A stretch of DNA of 64,000 bases from Kriegella sp963975415 (GTDB taxonomy: Bacteria > Bacteroidota > Bacteroidia > Flavobacteriales > Flavobacteriaceae): assembly GCF_963975415.1 (NCBI RefSeq), contig NZ_CAXBGN010000002.1, forward strand, positions 1-64,000. Direction: 5' to 3'. Under the pieces are notes generated by a model, which saw only the letters and a list, made by a program, of their open reading frames with translations, was not told where the DNA came from and did no database searches. Of this stretch, positions 56,440 to 64,000 are shown piece after piece (positions within the stretch are counted from its first letter, which is position 1; the number at the start of each line of letters is the position of its first letter). Position numbers and translations under genes: made by a program.

Positions 56440-56784
56440 ATGGCGAACAAAATGTATTGTTTTGCGTGTGACCTCAAAGACGACCTCAAATGAATAGCGG
56501 AGTATAAGGAATACCATGCCCCTGGAAATGCATGGCCTGAAATTACCCAAAGCTCCAAAGACCTTGGTGTTGTTGATTTGCAAATTTATCTCACCGGAAA
56601 TCGTATGTTTATGATTATGGATGTAGATGAGAGATTCGACCCGGTTAAAAAGGCAGAAGTAGATGCCAACAATCCGAAGGTCAAAGAATGGGAAGCATTG
56701 ATGTGGAAATACCAACAAGCACTGCCTTGGGCCGAAGAAGGTGTTAAATGGGTTTCTTTGGAGAAAATTTTTCAACAGACATGA
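56440..56784 (+). pseudogene. L-rhamnose/L-fucose mutarotase interrupted by an in-frame TGA
   Basis: From the ATG at 56440 the frame reads MANKMYCFACDLKDDLK, then TGA at 56491-56493, then IAEYKEYHAPGNAWPEI, GVVDLQIYLTGNRMFMIMDV, ANNPKVKEWEALMWKYQQ, LPWAEEGVKWVSLEKIF and a normal stop at 56784. This is a complete RhaM-type mutarotase (about 114 codons) broken by a single nonsense codon where the family has an ordinary residue before IAEY. No frameshift or other damage is seen, so the loss is recent, or the base is a sequencing error. Re-initiation at the nearest internal ATG (56605) would lose half the fold. It lies 13 bp after the permease gene. Confidence 0.85.
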
Positions 56785-57064
56785 AGTTCAATTGCACTTT
56801 CCTTTTATATGGCTTTATTTTAAAACTTGACATGCCTTTAAATTTTTATGGGTGAACCGCTCTTTGTTTTCCTCCAAACTTTCAACTGTTAACCACACAA
56901 GACTTCTTAACGCCAGCAACGTTAACGTTCGTGCAGTTATGATAAAATAAGCAGCGGTAAAGAAAGTGGATGGGTTAAAAAAATTTTCAATACCTAACAC
57001 AAACCAGGTTGCTTTCAACAGTTAAACCTCTTTTGGAATGTATTCCGTATTTTCGGAATTAGGA

Positions 57065-58051
57065 TTAATAGTAATAGGGGTCATCATAAGCACCACCGAT
57101 CAAGGCTAACAAAATCACAATACCCACAATTATTCCGAGGATAAGCAAAATAGCGCCTGCTGTTTTATTTTCCTTTGTATTCAGGGCTATTATTCCAGCA
57201 ATTATCCCAATAAAGGGAAGGCAAAGTGTTCCTATACCCAATAAAATTACCAAACCTATATTCCACGGTTGTTGTGTGGTATCTTTACTCACAACTGTTC
57301 TGTGTTGCACAGGCTTCTTATCTGTATTCGACAGTGGTGATTCGAAATCTGAGCCCGGCTTTTTTACATCATCCCTTGTTATTTTTTGTTTAGGTTGAGA
57401 AACTGTGGTTCTTTCTAAAAGTGCGTCTATATCTTTGGCCGTGGCGAACAGTAAATCATCATGTTTTCGTAAGCGCTGTAATAAATGTCTAATGTCTTCA
57501 TGGTCTACCTGTGGGTCATCTAATTTTGACTGCAGGGTTTTTACCAAACTAATCTGCTCATTTCTACTCATTTTCGGAGCATCCACTTTCTCTTTAAGGG
57601 TATCAAGATACGATATAGGTATCTCTGGAGGCTCTGGTAAGGGGTCGGGAAGTGAAGTTATCGGTTTAATCCCGTTCAATGACTTGATCAAGTCAATAAT
57701 AGCATTCTTTTGGTCAGATTTTGTATAGTCGGCATACTGTACGTTGGATATGTATCTTGGTGCCAAGGCCAGCGACACATCATTCTTAATCAAGACGGGT
57801 AATGGCGCCTTGCCCAATGCCTCGGCATACTTTAATTCACGTATACATGCGGTAGAATCAATCGCATCTTTAGCTATGGCGAATACATAAATTTCACAAT
57901 CCCTGATCTGACTTAAAATATTGTTCCACCAACTTTGTCCTCCACTTATATCCCTGTCAAACCAAACCTCATGGCCTAGTTCTTCCAAGTCTCTAACCAA
58001 TGATGCTACTTCCCGTTGCGATGATCTACTATATGTGACAAATATTTTCAT
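57065..58051 (-). CDS. Membrane-anchored TIR-domain protein
   Basis: A 328-residue protein. Residues 1 to about 125 are a TIR domain (MKIFVTYSRSSQREVASLVR, GHEVWFDRDISGGQSWWN, ILSQIRDCEIYVFAIAKDA, STACIRELKYAEALG), with Glu72 where NAD-cleaving TIRs have their catalytic Glu. A Pro-rich linker (130-147), a helical segment (148-215) that I cannot assign and a charged linker follow. Two membrane helices end it (about 263-290 and 297-321), before DDPYYY. Bacterial TIR proteins serve in anti-phage defence or signalling; the role here is unknown. It stands alone, antisense to the fucose-like arm. Confidence 0.85.
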   Translation of the reverse strand: MKIFVTYSRSSQREVASLVRDLEELGHEVWFDRDISGGQSWWNNILSQIRDCEIYVFAIAKDAIDSTACIRELKYAEALGKAPLPVLIKNDVSLALAPRYISNVQYADYTKSDQKNAIIDLIKSLNGIKPITSLPDPLPEPPEIPISYLDTLKEKVDAPKMSRNEQISLVKTLQSKLDDPQVDHEDIRHLLQRLRKHDDLLFATAKDIDALLERTTVSQPKQKITRDDVKKPGSDFESPLSNTDKKPVQHRTVVSKDTTQQPWNIGLVILLGIGTLCLPFIGIIAGIIALNTKENKTAGAILLILGIIVGIVILLALIGGAYDDPYYY

Positions 58052-58361
58052 ATTTCTTAGGTAATGCCCTGATTTAACATGCCATTTTTACACCTTATTT
58101 TTTTAGAACTAAATAAAGCCAGAGCACTAAAATGGGGAATTGCGTAAAGTCTTGACCAAAAAAAAGTTGACCAAACATTAAGACCTAGCCTAAAAACCGA
58201 GTTTTATTGTGCTCAATCTAAATTAAAAAAATAATTTGATAGCTAAAAGTAGCGTATTTGAACTATAACTGTCAATTAATTATGTGTCATTTACTCGAAA
58301 AGCAGTATAATTCACAATTGAACTCTACCTATAAAAGCCACGAATTTTACAGAATTACTGA
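58052..58361. other. Intergenic region between TIR gene and dgoD
   Basis: 310 bp, AT-rich, no gene seen. It should contain the TIR gene promoter and the end of the dgoD transcript; no clear terminator was found. Confidence 0.45.
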
Positions 58362-59519
58362 TTACCACTCTGCAAAGTTTCCATCTTCGTTGCGCCATAT
58401 AGGATTCGCCCAATTATGGCCAATTTTCTGTCCTTCCACCAACTTTTCTTCGTTAATTTCTACACCGAGTCCTGGTTTTTGGATTAAATCAATATGCCCA
58501 TCTTTGACGTTGAAAATCTCAGGGTTCCGTACGTAATCCAAGATATCATATCCTTGATTGTAATGAATACCAAGGCTACTTTCTTGAATAATAGCATTTG
58601 CCGACACAAAATCGATATGCAGTGCGGAAGCTAATGAAATGGGGCCTAAGGGGCAATGGGGGGCAAGCGTTACATCATAAGCCTCTGCCATAGTTGCAAT
58701 ACGTCTTACTTCCGAGATCCCTCCTGCATGACTAAGGTCTGGCTGAATGATATCAACTACACCCTGATGCAAGATTTCTTTAAAATCCCATCGCGAGAAC
58801 ATACGCTCGCCCGTAGCAATAGGAATATTGGTGTACTGATAAATATGTTTTAAAGCATCATTATTCTCCGACAGCACAGGCTCTTCTATAAACATAGGTT
58901 CGTAGGGTGCCAGTTCATCGATCAACTTTTTTACCATCGGTTTATGGACTCTACCATGAAAATCGAGCCCGACGTCCAAATCATAGCCAAATTCCTCCCG
59001 CAATAGTTTAATGTTGAGTGCAACCGTTTTAATGTCCTTTAAGGAAGAAACCCACCGCATTCCCCCTGTGGCATTCATTTTCACCGCTTGATAACCAGCC
59101 TTTACTTTTTCGTGCGCCTGCTCTAGAACCACATCGGGATTATCGCCTCCGATCCAGCAGTACATTTTCATTTTATTACGTACGGCCCCTCCCAACAATT
59201 CGAATACGGGAACATTTAAGAACTTCCCTTTAATATCCCATAGCGCCTGATCGATTCCAGATATGGCACTCATTAGAATAGGTCCCCCACGGTAAAAGCC
59301 ACCACGGTATAAGATTTGCCAAATATCCTCAATATCATTGGCATTTCTTCCGATAATATATTGTTCTAATTCCTTTACACAAGCTGCAACGGTATCGGCC
59401 TTACCCTCGACAACAGGCTCTCCCCAGCCTACAATACCGTTTTTGGTCGTTATTTTAAGGAACAACCATCTGGGTGGTACTTTAAATAGCTCAATTTTCT
59501 CAATTTTTAGGTCGTCCAT
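58362..59519 (-). CDS. dgoD: D-galactonate dehydratase (enolase superfamily)
   Basis: A 385-residue enolase-superfamily enzyme, near-colinear with E. coli DgoD throughout: VPPRWLFLKITTKNGIVGWG, YRGGFYRGGPILMSAISGID, QALWDIKGK, VGLDFHGRVHKPM (Asp ligand), MFIEEPVLSEN (Glu ligand), IATGERMFSRWDF, IQPDLSHAGGI, LAPHCPLGPISLAS and the ending GNFAEW. It dehydrates D-galactonate to 2-keto-3-deoxy-galactonate. It is last in the operon sulfatase-gntR-kinase-aldolase-dgoD, 4 bp after the aldolase gene. Confidence 0.92.
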   Translation of the reverse strand: MDDLKIEKIELFKVPPRWLFLKITTKNGIVGWGEPVVEGKADTVAACVKELEQYIIGRNANDIEDIWQILYRGGFYRGGPILMSAISGIDQALWDIKGKFLNVPVFELLGGAVRNKMKMYCWIGGDNPDVVLEQAHEKVKAGYQAVKMNATGGMRWVSSLKDIKTVALNIKLLREEFGYDLDVGLDFHGRVHKPMVKKLIDELAPYEPMFIEEPVLSENNDALKHIYQYTNIPIATGERMFSRWDFKEILHQGVVDIIQPDLSHAGGISEVRRIATMAEAYDVTLAPHCPLGPISLASALHIDFVSANAIIQESSLGIHYNQGYDILDYVRNPEIFNVKDGHIDLIQKPGLGVEINEEKLVEGQKIGHNWANPIWRNEDGNFAEW

Positions 59520-59523
59520 TGTT

Positions 59524-60150
59524 TTATTTAATTCGTTCTACAAATTGTTGAGCGGTATGTCGAATGGCTTCAACATCTTCAGTTGCGGTACCCGATTTTG
59601 TCAATACGCTTCCAATTCCCAAGCCAGAAGCTCCAGCGGCCATCCAGTCGCGGGCATTTGCTAAATCAATGCCGCCGACAACAAAAAATTTAGTATTCGA
59701 CAACGGTCCACGAATGGCTTTAAAATAATCAAACCCCATAGTGCCCGCCGGAAAAAGCTTTACAATATCTGCACCGTTTTCCACGGCAACGCACACTTCC
59801 GTGGGCGTCAAAGCTCCCATTAAAACAGGAATATCATTTTCATGCGCCAATTTTATAACGGCTGAATTGGTATTGGGTGTCACTAAAAATTGGGCTCCCG
59901 CCTTAATGGCATCAGCAGCTATTTTTGTATTGGTCACGGTGCCTGCACCGATAAGTGCCTCACCATACAATTCCCTGCCTTTTGAAATCTCCTCTAAAAA
60001 ACCCGGGGTGTTCGACGTAATTTCCAATACTTTAACTCCGCCTAAAACAAGCCCTTTTAGCACATTTTTTACTTCATCTTGCTTTTGCAAACGAACGATG
60101 GCAACAATCTTTTCTTGTTCGATAATCGCTGTTATTTCATTTCTTTTCAT
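59524..60150 (-). CDS. 2-keto-3-deoxy-6-phosphogalactonate/gluconate aldolase
   Basis: A 208-residue class I aldolase of the KDPG/KHG family. The active Glu is in KVLEITSNTPGF, GAGTVTN and FLVTPNTN shape the pocket, and the Schiff-base Lys is in DIVKLFPAGTMGFDYFKAI. In this operon it would cleave KDPGal to pyruvate and glyceraldehyde 3-phosphate; the same fold also serves KDPG. Its start overlaps the kinase stop by ATGA. Confidence 0.9.
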   Translation of the reverse strand: MKRNEITAIIEQEKIVAIVRLQKQDEVKNVLKGLVLGGVKVLEITSNTPGFLEEISKGRELYGEALIGAGTVTNTKIAADAIKAGAQFLVTPNTNSAVIKLAHENDIPVLMGALTPTEVCVAVENGADIVKLFPAGTMGFDYFKAIRGPLSNTKFFVVGGIDLANARDWMAAGASGLGIGSVLTKSGTATEDVEAIRHTAQQFVERIK

Positions 60151-61154
60151 CGCAATACATGTCCGGAAGTATTCCCTTCCATTATAGAACTAATTTCTTT
60201 TTCAGTACTGGTATGTTGATCCCCAGGTATGGTATGCTTTAAAGCAAAGGCCGCTGTAGCAAAATTGATTGTTTTTTTAAGACCCCAACCTTGATTCAAG
60301 CTATGCAGACAGGCTGCCGCAAAAGCATCTCCGGTTCCAAAACGATCTGTAATCGCTACTTCATAGGTGTGGGAGACAACCGACGCCCCACCCGACCTAA
60401 AAACACCTGAAACTTTGTTCATACTAGCTGACGAATGCTCTCTTACCGTAAAGGCGAGTTGATCGACTTCAAATGTTTCAGCAGCCATTTCAGCGGCATT
60501 CAGCGTCTTATCTAATGCTGTATCACCTGAAACGTGCATTCCATATACATCATTTAAAACCCCCGTATTGCCAAACAAAAGGTCTGTATGCTGCAATATT
60601 TCGTCAAAAATTCGACGGGCATCAGAGGCTTTTTGCCAGAGCGATCTTCTATAGTTCATATCGAAACCAACCTTGACCCCTAACTTTCTTGCGATTTTGG
60701 CAGCATTTATTGTTTCCTCAGCACATTGCTTTGAAAGCACTGGGGTGATTCCCGAAAGAAAAAGCCATTTTTTATTAGCCAATATTTCGGCCCAATTCAA
60801 TTCTCCCCTTTTGATTTCACTTATGGCAGAATTTGCCCGGTCATAAATCACACTAGAAGGTCGTATCGACGAACCTATTTCAATAAAATAAGTTCCTATT
60901 CTATTTCCACCCCGAAGTATATGATTCGTATCAATGCCAAAAGCGCGCAAGGATGCAATTGCAGCATCACCCAATTGATTTTCCGGGAGTTTAGTGACAA
61001 AGCTAGCATCATTGCCCAAAACGCCCAATGAACTGGCTACGCTAGCTTCAGACCCTGCATAATTTACCCCAAAAGTTCTTGCGGCATATATTTTATCTCC
61101 AAGCTGAGCTGGAGTTAGTCGTAGCATAATTTCCCCAAAGGTTACAAAACTCAT
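60147..61154 (-). CDS. kdgK: PfkB-family 2-keto-3-deoxy-sugar-acid kinase
   Basis: A 335-residue ribokinase-fold kinase: FGEIMLRLTPAQLGDKI at the start, NYAGSEASVASSLGVLGND (sugar site), FDMNYRRSLWQ and the catalytic GTGDAFAAACLHSL with anion-hole Gly and base Asp. It would phosphorylate 2-keto-3-deoxy-galactonate or -gluconate. Note that E. coli DgoK is from another family, so this is a KdgK-type enzyme doing the step. It overlaps genes at both ends by 4 nt (ATGA). Confidence 0.9.
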   Translation of the reverse strand: MSFVTFGEIMLRLTPAQLGDKIYAARTFGVNYAGSEASVASSLGVLGNDASFVTKLPENQLGDAAIASLRAFGIDTNHILRGGNRIGTYFIEIGSSIRPSSVIYDRANSAISEIKRGELNWAEILANKKWLFLSGITPVLSKQCAEETINAAKIARKLGVKVGFDMNYRRSLWQKASDARRIFDEILQHTDLLFGNTGVLNDVYGMHVSGDTALDKTLNAAEMAAETFEVDQLAFTVREHSSASMNKVSGVFRSGGASVVSHTYEVAITDRFGTGDAFAAACLHSLNQGWGLKKTINFATAAFALKHTIPGDQHTSTEKEISSIMEGNTSGHVLR

Positions 61155-61879
61155 AGTTGCTTTATTGATTGAACATAGTTTGCCCGTGTTTCCAACAAGT
61201 GATTTTTCATGGCTTCTGATGCCCCTACCTCATCCTTCAGAACAATTGCCCTAAGTATATTTTCATGATGTTCAAGCATGCTATTTTTAGCTTTTAAAAG
61301 ATTACCACTTGTAGGTTTGGCAAAGACACTGGCTTTAAATTTTGGCATCAGACTGAAAATAGGTCCGAGCAATAGCTCCAACACTTCGTTACCTGTTATT
61401 GACAGCAGCTTATTGTGAAAATCATTATCTAACTCTGCCTCTCTTTTGGTAGCATCTAGCGCACAACTGCGCATATTCTCCATATTTTTTTTAAGCAAAT
61501 CAATATGGTGATCGCTCCGATTTTTAGCCGCCCTCGCCGCCAATATGGGCTCAACGATCTGTCTGGCATCAATAGTTTGCAGAATAAGATCTTTATTTGA
61601 TGATAGCTCAAAAAACATATTTAATATTTCTGAAGCATTTTGTACACTTACTTCAGAAACATAAGCCCCACTACCTTTTCGCACTTCAATAATGCCACGG
61701 GCACTCATTTTTTTCACCGCTTCACGAACCGCCGTTCTACTAACATTGAATATTTCACAGAGTTCACTTTCGGTAGGAATTTTTTGACCTGTCAGGTACT
61801 TACCTGAGCGTATTGCCTTGGTCAGTTCCTCTTCAACTTGTTCGGTAAGTGACTTTCGTTGACCTAATTTTGAAAACAT
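61151..61879 (-). CDS. GntR-family regulator, FadR subfamily
   Basis: A 242-residue transcription factor. The winged helix is at about residues 10-75 (RSGKYLTGQKIPTESELCEI, FNVSRTAVREAVKKMSARG, VRKGSGAYV). The FCD effector domain follows with metal-site residues in ELDNDFHNKLLSITGN. In this place it likely senses galactonate or a keto-deoxy acid, like DgoR, and controls this operon. The ATG at 61879 was chosen; upstream in-frame codons begin only with TTG. Its end overlaps the kinase start (ATGA). Confidence 0.9.
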   Translation of the reverse strand: MFSKLGQRKSLTEQVEEELTKAIRSGKYLTGQKIPTESELCEIFNVSRTAVREAVKKMSARGIIEVRKGSGAYVSEVSVQNASEILNMFFELSSNKDLILQTIDARQIVEPILAARAAKNRSDHHIDLLKKNMENMRSCALDATKREAELDNDFHNKLLSITGNEVLELLLGPIFSLMPKFKASVFAKPTSGNLLKAKNSMLEHHENILRAIVLKDEVGASEAMKNHLLETRANYVQSIKQL

Positions 61880-62109
61880 GCAAAAAATATATAAATACAA
61901 ATATATAATTTATCAGACATCATACAAATATCAACTTCGAAAGTTGCTATAATATAGGCGAACAGACACGGAATCCTATGGCTTAAATCTGCTACCTAAA
62001 TAACGTTCTGCCACATCCCATGGGCCTACAGGCCTCAAATCATCTATAAGCCCAACCTCATCATAAATAGCTATAGAAAACCCATGTAACAAGACAACTT
62101 ATCGAAAAC

Positions 62110-63789
62110 CTAATCTTGCCAATGTGCATCAATCACCTTCTGAATATGAGGGTACTTGGCATCGGTTTCATTAAGGTCGTCTCGAAGTTTTATCAACCGC
62201 TTCTTTAAATCGGAGATAACCTCTTCGTATGCCACATCACCATAAGCATTGTTCATTTCTTTAGGGTCTTTCTTTAAATCATAAAATTCCCATGCGGCCG
62301 GTGTATGTGTGGCAAAATCGTTGCCCCAACTCTTTTTGTTCCATTCGGAATTGGGATTATCGGTATCGACATAATACCTACCGTAGAAAAATATCAATTT
62401 ATAGTCTTTGGTCCGGATTCCAAAATGAGCAGGATTTTGATGTTTGTGCGCCATATGCATCCAATACCGATAATATGTTTCCTTTTGCCAATCGGCAGGC
62501 TCTTCCCCAGTTTCCAATATAGATTTAAAACTATTTCCTTGCATATAATCAGGCGTACTGCCACCTGCCAATTCTATAAGTGTGGGGGCAAAATCGGTAT
62601 TGTTGATAATCGCATCGGTACGGCTCCCCGCTTTTATCTTTTTTGGATATCGTACAAAAAAGGGCATTCGCATCGACTCATCGTACATCCATCTTTTATC
62701 GATATAATCATGTTCGCCCAGCATGAAACCTTGATCTCCGGTATAAACAATAATTGTATTTTCCAGAAGATCTTCGGCCTCTAGATAATCAAGCAATCGC
62801 TTGACGTTGTCATCGACGCCTTTGACACAACGTAAGTACTTCTTGATATAATCTTGATATACCTTACTGGTATAATCTTTTTCTTCAGAAGACATTTTCC
62901 ATTTCACATATTCCTCTGGTCGAATATCTTTCGCTTCCCTGTATTTTCGATAAATCGTTGTATCCTTAGTGTATATATTCATGGCTTGATTTCTAATCAC
63001 ATTTCGGTGCGAAACCGACGATCCGATTATTCTTGTCAACGAATCATTTTTCCCCCGAGTGGCAATCGACCCATTATTTCCATTATCATATAAACTTTCA
63101 GGTTCAGGTATAAAAGTATCTTCTAAATAATCTTCGTATCTGGGAGCATTTTCAAAATCATCGTGGGGCGCCTTAAAATGATGCATTAGAAAGAAAGGCT
63201 TATTCGGGTTCCTTTTATTTTTTAAATAGTCCAACGTTGCATCCATTATCATATCAGAGGAATGCCCGGTAGTTTTGACCATATTATTTGGCCAAGGTTT
63301 TTCGCCTTGAACCCTAAACTCAGGGTTAAAATATTTCCCTTGTCCAGGCAGAACATGATAATAATCAAACGAAGCAGGCTCTTCATGCAAATGCCATTTA
63401 CCAATAATGGCAGTCTGGTAGCCCAGTTTCTTCAACTCTTGGGGTAAATATTGTTTTTCGACGGGCAATATGCCTTCTAAATCGAGCACCCCGTTTGCCT
63501 GCGAATTTTGGCCTGTCATAATTGCGGCGCGACTAGGCGTACAAATGGCATTGTGGACAAAACAATTTTCGAAAATCATACCCTCTTTTGCAATTTGATC
63601 CAAAACCGGAGTAGGATTTAGGTCGGCCAAACGACTTCCATAAATACCAAAACCTTGAGTGGTATGGTCGTCAGACATAATATAAATGATATTTGGCTTA
63701 TCCTCTACATTTTCCTGTTCCTCTTTGCAGGAGGAAAAAGCCAATAGAACCAATAGACAATAAAGTGTTCCGTTTTTATAAGAAGTCAT
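62110..63789 (-). CDS. Lipoprotein sulfatase (formylglycine type)
   Basis: A 559-residue S1-family sulfatase. The lipobox Cys21 follows LLVLLAFSSC. The catalytic motif CTPSRAAIMTGQ has Cys83, which the formylglycine-generating enzyme must modify. Metal ligands are in NIIYIMSDDHT, KWHLHEEP, MHHFKAPHDDF and YTGDQGFMLGEHDYIDKRW. It would act on sulfated sugars in the periplasm or at the cell surface. It is 230 bp upstream of gntR in the galactonate arm, so sulfated galactans are the likely source. Subfamily and regiospecificity cannot be told here. Confidence 0.92.
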   Translation of the reverse strand: MTSYKNGTLYCLLVLLAFSSCKEEQENVEDKPNIIYIMSDDHTTQGFGIYGSRLADLNPTPVLDQIAKEGMIFENCFVHNAICTPSRAAIMTGQNSQANGVLDLEGILPVEKQYLPQELKKLGYQTAIIGKWHLHEEPASFDYYHVLPGQGKYFNPEFRVQGEKPWPNNMVKTTGHSSDMIMDATLDYLKNKRNPNKPFFLMHHFKAPHDDFENAPRYEDYLEDTFIPEPESLYDNGNNGSIATRGKNDSLTRIIGSSVSHRNVIRNQAMNIYTKDTTIYRKYREAKDIRPEEYVKWKMSSEEKDYTSKVYQDYIKKYLRCVKGVDDNVKRLLDYLEAEDLLENTIIVYTGDQGFMLGEHDYIDKRWMYDESMRMPFFVRYPKKIKAGSRTDAIINNTDFAPTLIELAGGSTPDYMQGNSFKSILETGEEPADWQKETYYRYWMHMAHKHQNPAHFGIRTKDYKLIFFYGRYYVDTDNPNSEWNKKSWGNDFATHTPAAWEFYDLKKDPKEMNNAYGDVAYEEVISDLKKRLIKLRDDLNETDAKYPHIQKVIDAHWQD

Positions 63790-63903
63790 AATGAAGAATT
63801 TGTTGGTTGTTAATTGTAAATATATAGTATGAAAACACGCATATCTTATATTTCCATTAATTAATGTACCTTTTTATGGTATGGTTTTTCGCAATGGATT
63901 TAA

Positions 63904-64000
63904 TTAGGTCAATAGGTCTTTCACTACATGGCCATGAACATCGGTCAGACGATACCGTCTTCCTTGGTGCTTAAAAATCAAGCGCTCGTGGTCGATACCA
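63904..64000 (-). CDS. DUF1501-like protein, C-terminal fragment (runs off window)
   Basis: Only the last 31 residues are inside the window; they begin GIDHERLIFKHQGRRYRLTD and end HGHVVKDLLT before TAA (63904-63906). The R-LTDVxGxVV ending resembles the C-terminus of DUF1501 proteins, sulfatase-fold proteins often found with polysaccharide-degrading genes in marine Bacteroidota and Planctomycetes. It lies 114 bp upstream of the sulfatase on the same strand, possibly in one operon. Confidence 0.55.
   Translation of the reverse strand, partial: GIDHERLIFKHQGRRYRLTDVHGHVVKDLLT

Noticed and set aside
56491..56493. TGA in the mutarotase as a selenocysteine codon
   Set aside because: The family has no Cys or Sec at this place, no SECIS-like hairpin was evident just downstream, and no selenoprotein genes are seen nearby.
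1..64000. CRISPR arrays, insertion sequences, prophage or integrative elements
   Set aside because: No regularly spaced repeats, transposase, integrase or phage structural genes were seen; only the TSP3 coding repeats are tandem.

Overview
The window is about 64 kb of chromosome from a marine, polysaccharide-degrading member of the Flavobacteriaceae (Bacteroidota), probably near the Zobellia/Maribacter/Arenibacter group. The family-level call rests on type IX secretion sorting domains with a PorP/SprF protein, a PorT-like barrel, a DUF2723 (GT117) protein, rpoN beside a doubled exbD cluster, a Bacteroidota-type promoter (TTG-N19-TAnnTTTG) before rplM, and weak Shine-Dalgarno sequences. The genus is an inference. 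No CRISPR array, insertion sequence, prophage or rRNA operon was seen.

Layout. 1-1.8 kb: the end of a thrombospondin-type-3-repeat surface protein with a T9SS type B sorting domain, followed by its PorP/SprF partner. 2-8.5 kb: a secreted nucleoside-hydrolase-like protein, a VCBS/FG-GAP repeat protein, a decayed sugar phosphate isomerase/epimerase, an acyl-CoA synthetase and a BNR/sialidase-like secreted protein. 8.8-20 kb: tRNA-Gln, DUF2723 protein, a thioredoxin-fold protein without active-site cysteines, metallophosphoesterase, CutC, a Tat-exported glycosylasparaginase, DNA polymerase I, a minimal T9SS-cargo protein and a lipocalin-like lipoprotein. 20.3-33.3 kb: housekeeping core rplM-rpsI, rpsB-tsf, M61 peptidase, pyrH-frr, MMPL/RND transporter, asnS, rpoN and a membrane protein. 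33.3-39.5 kb: PorT-like barrel, exbD-exbD-X-exbB, tRNA-Ser, ansA, a TatD-family nuclease and a single-domain retropepsin-like protease. 39.6-44.6 kb: sucA-(M23 peptidase)-sucB, joined by 4-nt ATGA overlaps. 44.8-52.8 kb: small outer-membrane barrel, Gfo/Idh/MocA oxidoreductase, galE, DegT aminotransferase, Kdo transferase, sugar porter and a 42-residue membrane peptide.

53.1-64 kb is a sugar-catabolism region with two arms. The plus-strand arm (zinc alcohol dehydrogenase, L-fucose-dehydrogenase-like SDR, FucP-like permease, rhamnose/fucose mutarotase) looks like oxidative 6-deoxyhexose use, but the mutarotase carries an in-frame TGA and no lactonase or fuconate dehydratase is present. The minus-strand arm (lipoprotein sulfatase, FadR-type GntR regulator, PfkB sugar-acid kinase, KDPG-type aldolase, DgoD) is a compact De Ley-Doudoroff galactonate route that would bring galactose from sulfated galactans to pyruvate and glyceraldehyde 3-phosphate. 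A membrane-anchored TIR-domain protein lies between the arms. A DUF1501 protein runs off the right end.

The points most worth a second look are the broken mutarotase, the TIR protein, the cysteine-free thioredoxin, the S2-HhH fusion with its structured leader, the peptidase inside the 2-oxoglutarate dehydrogenase operon, and the decayed epimerase.
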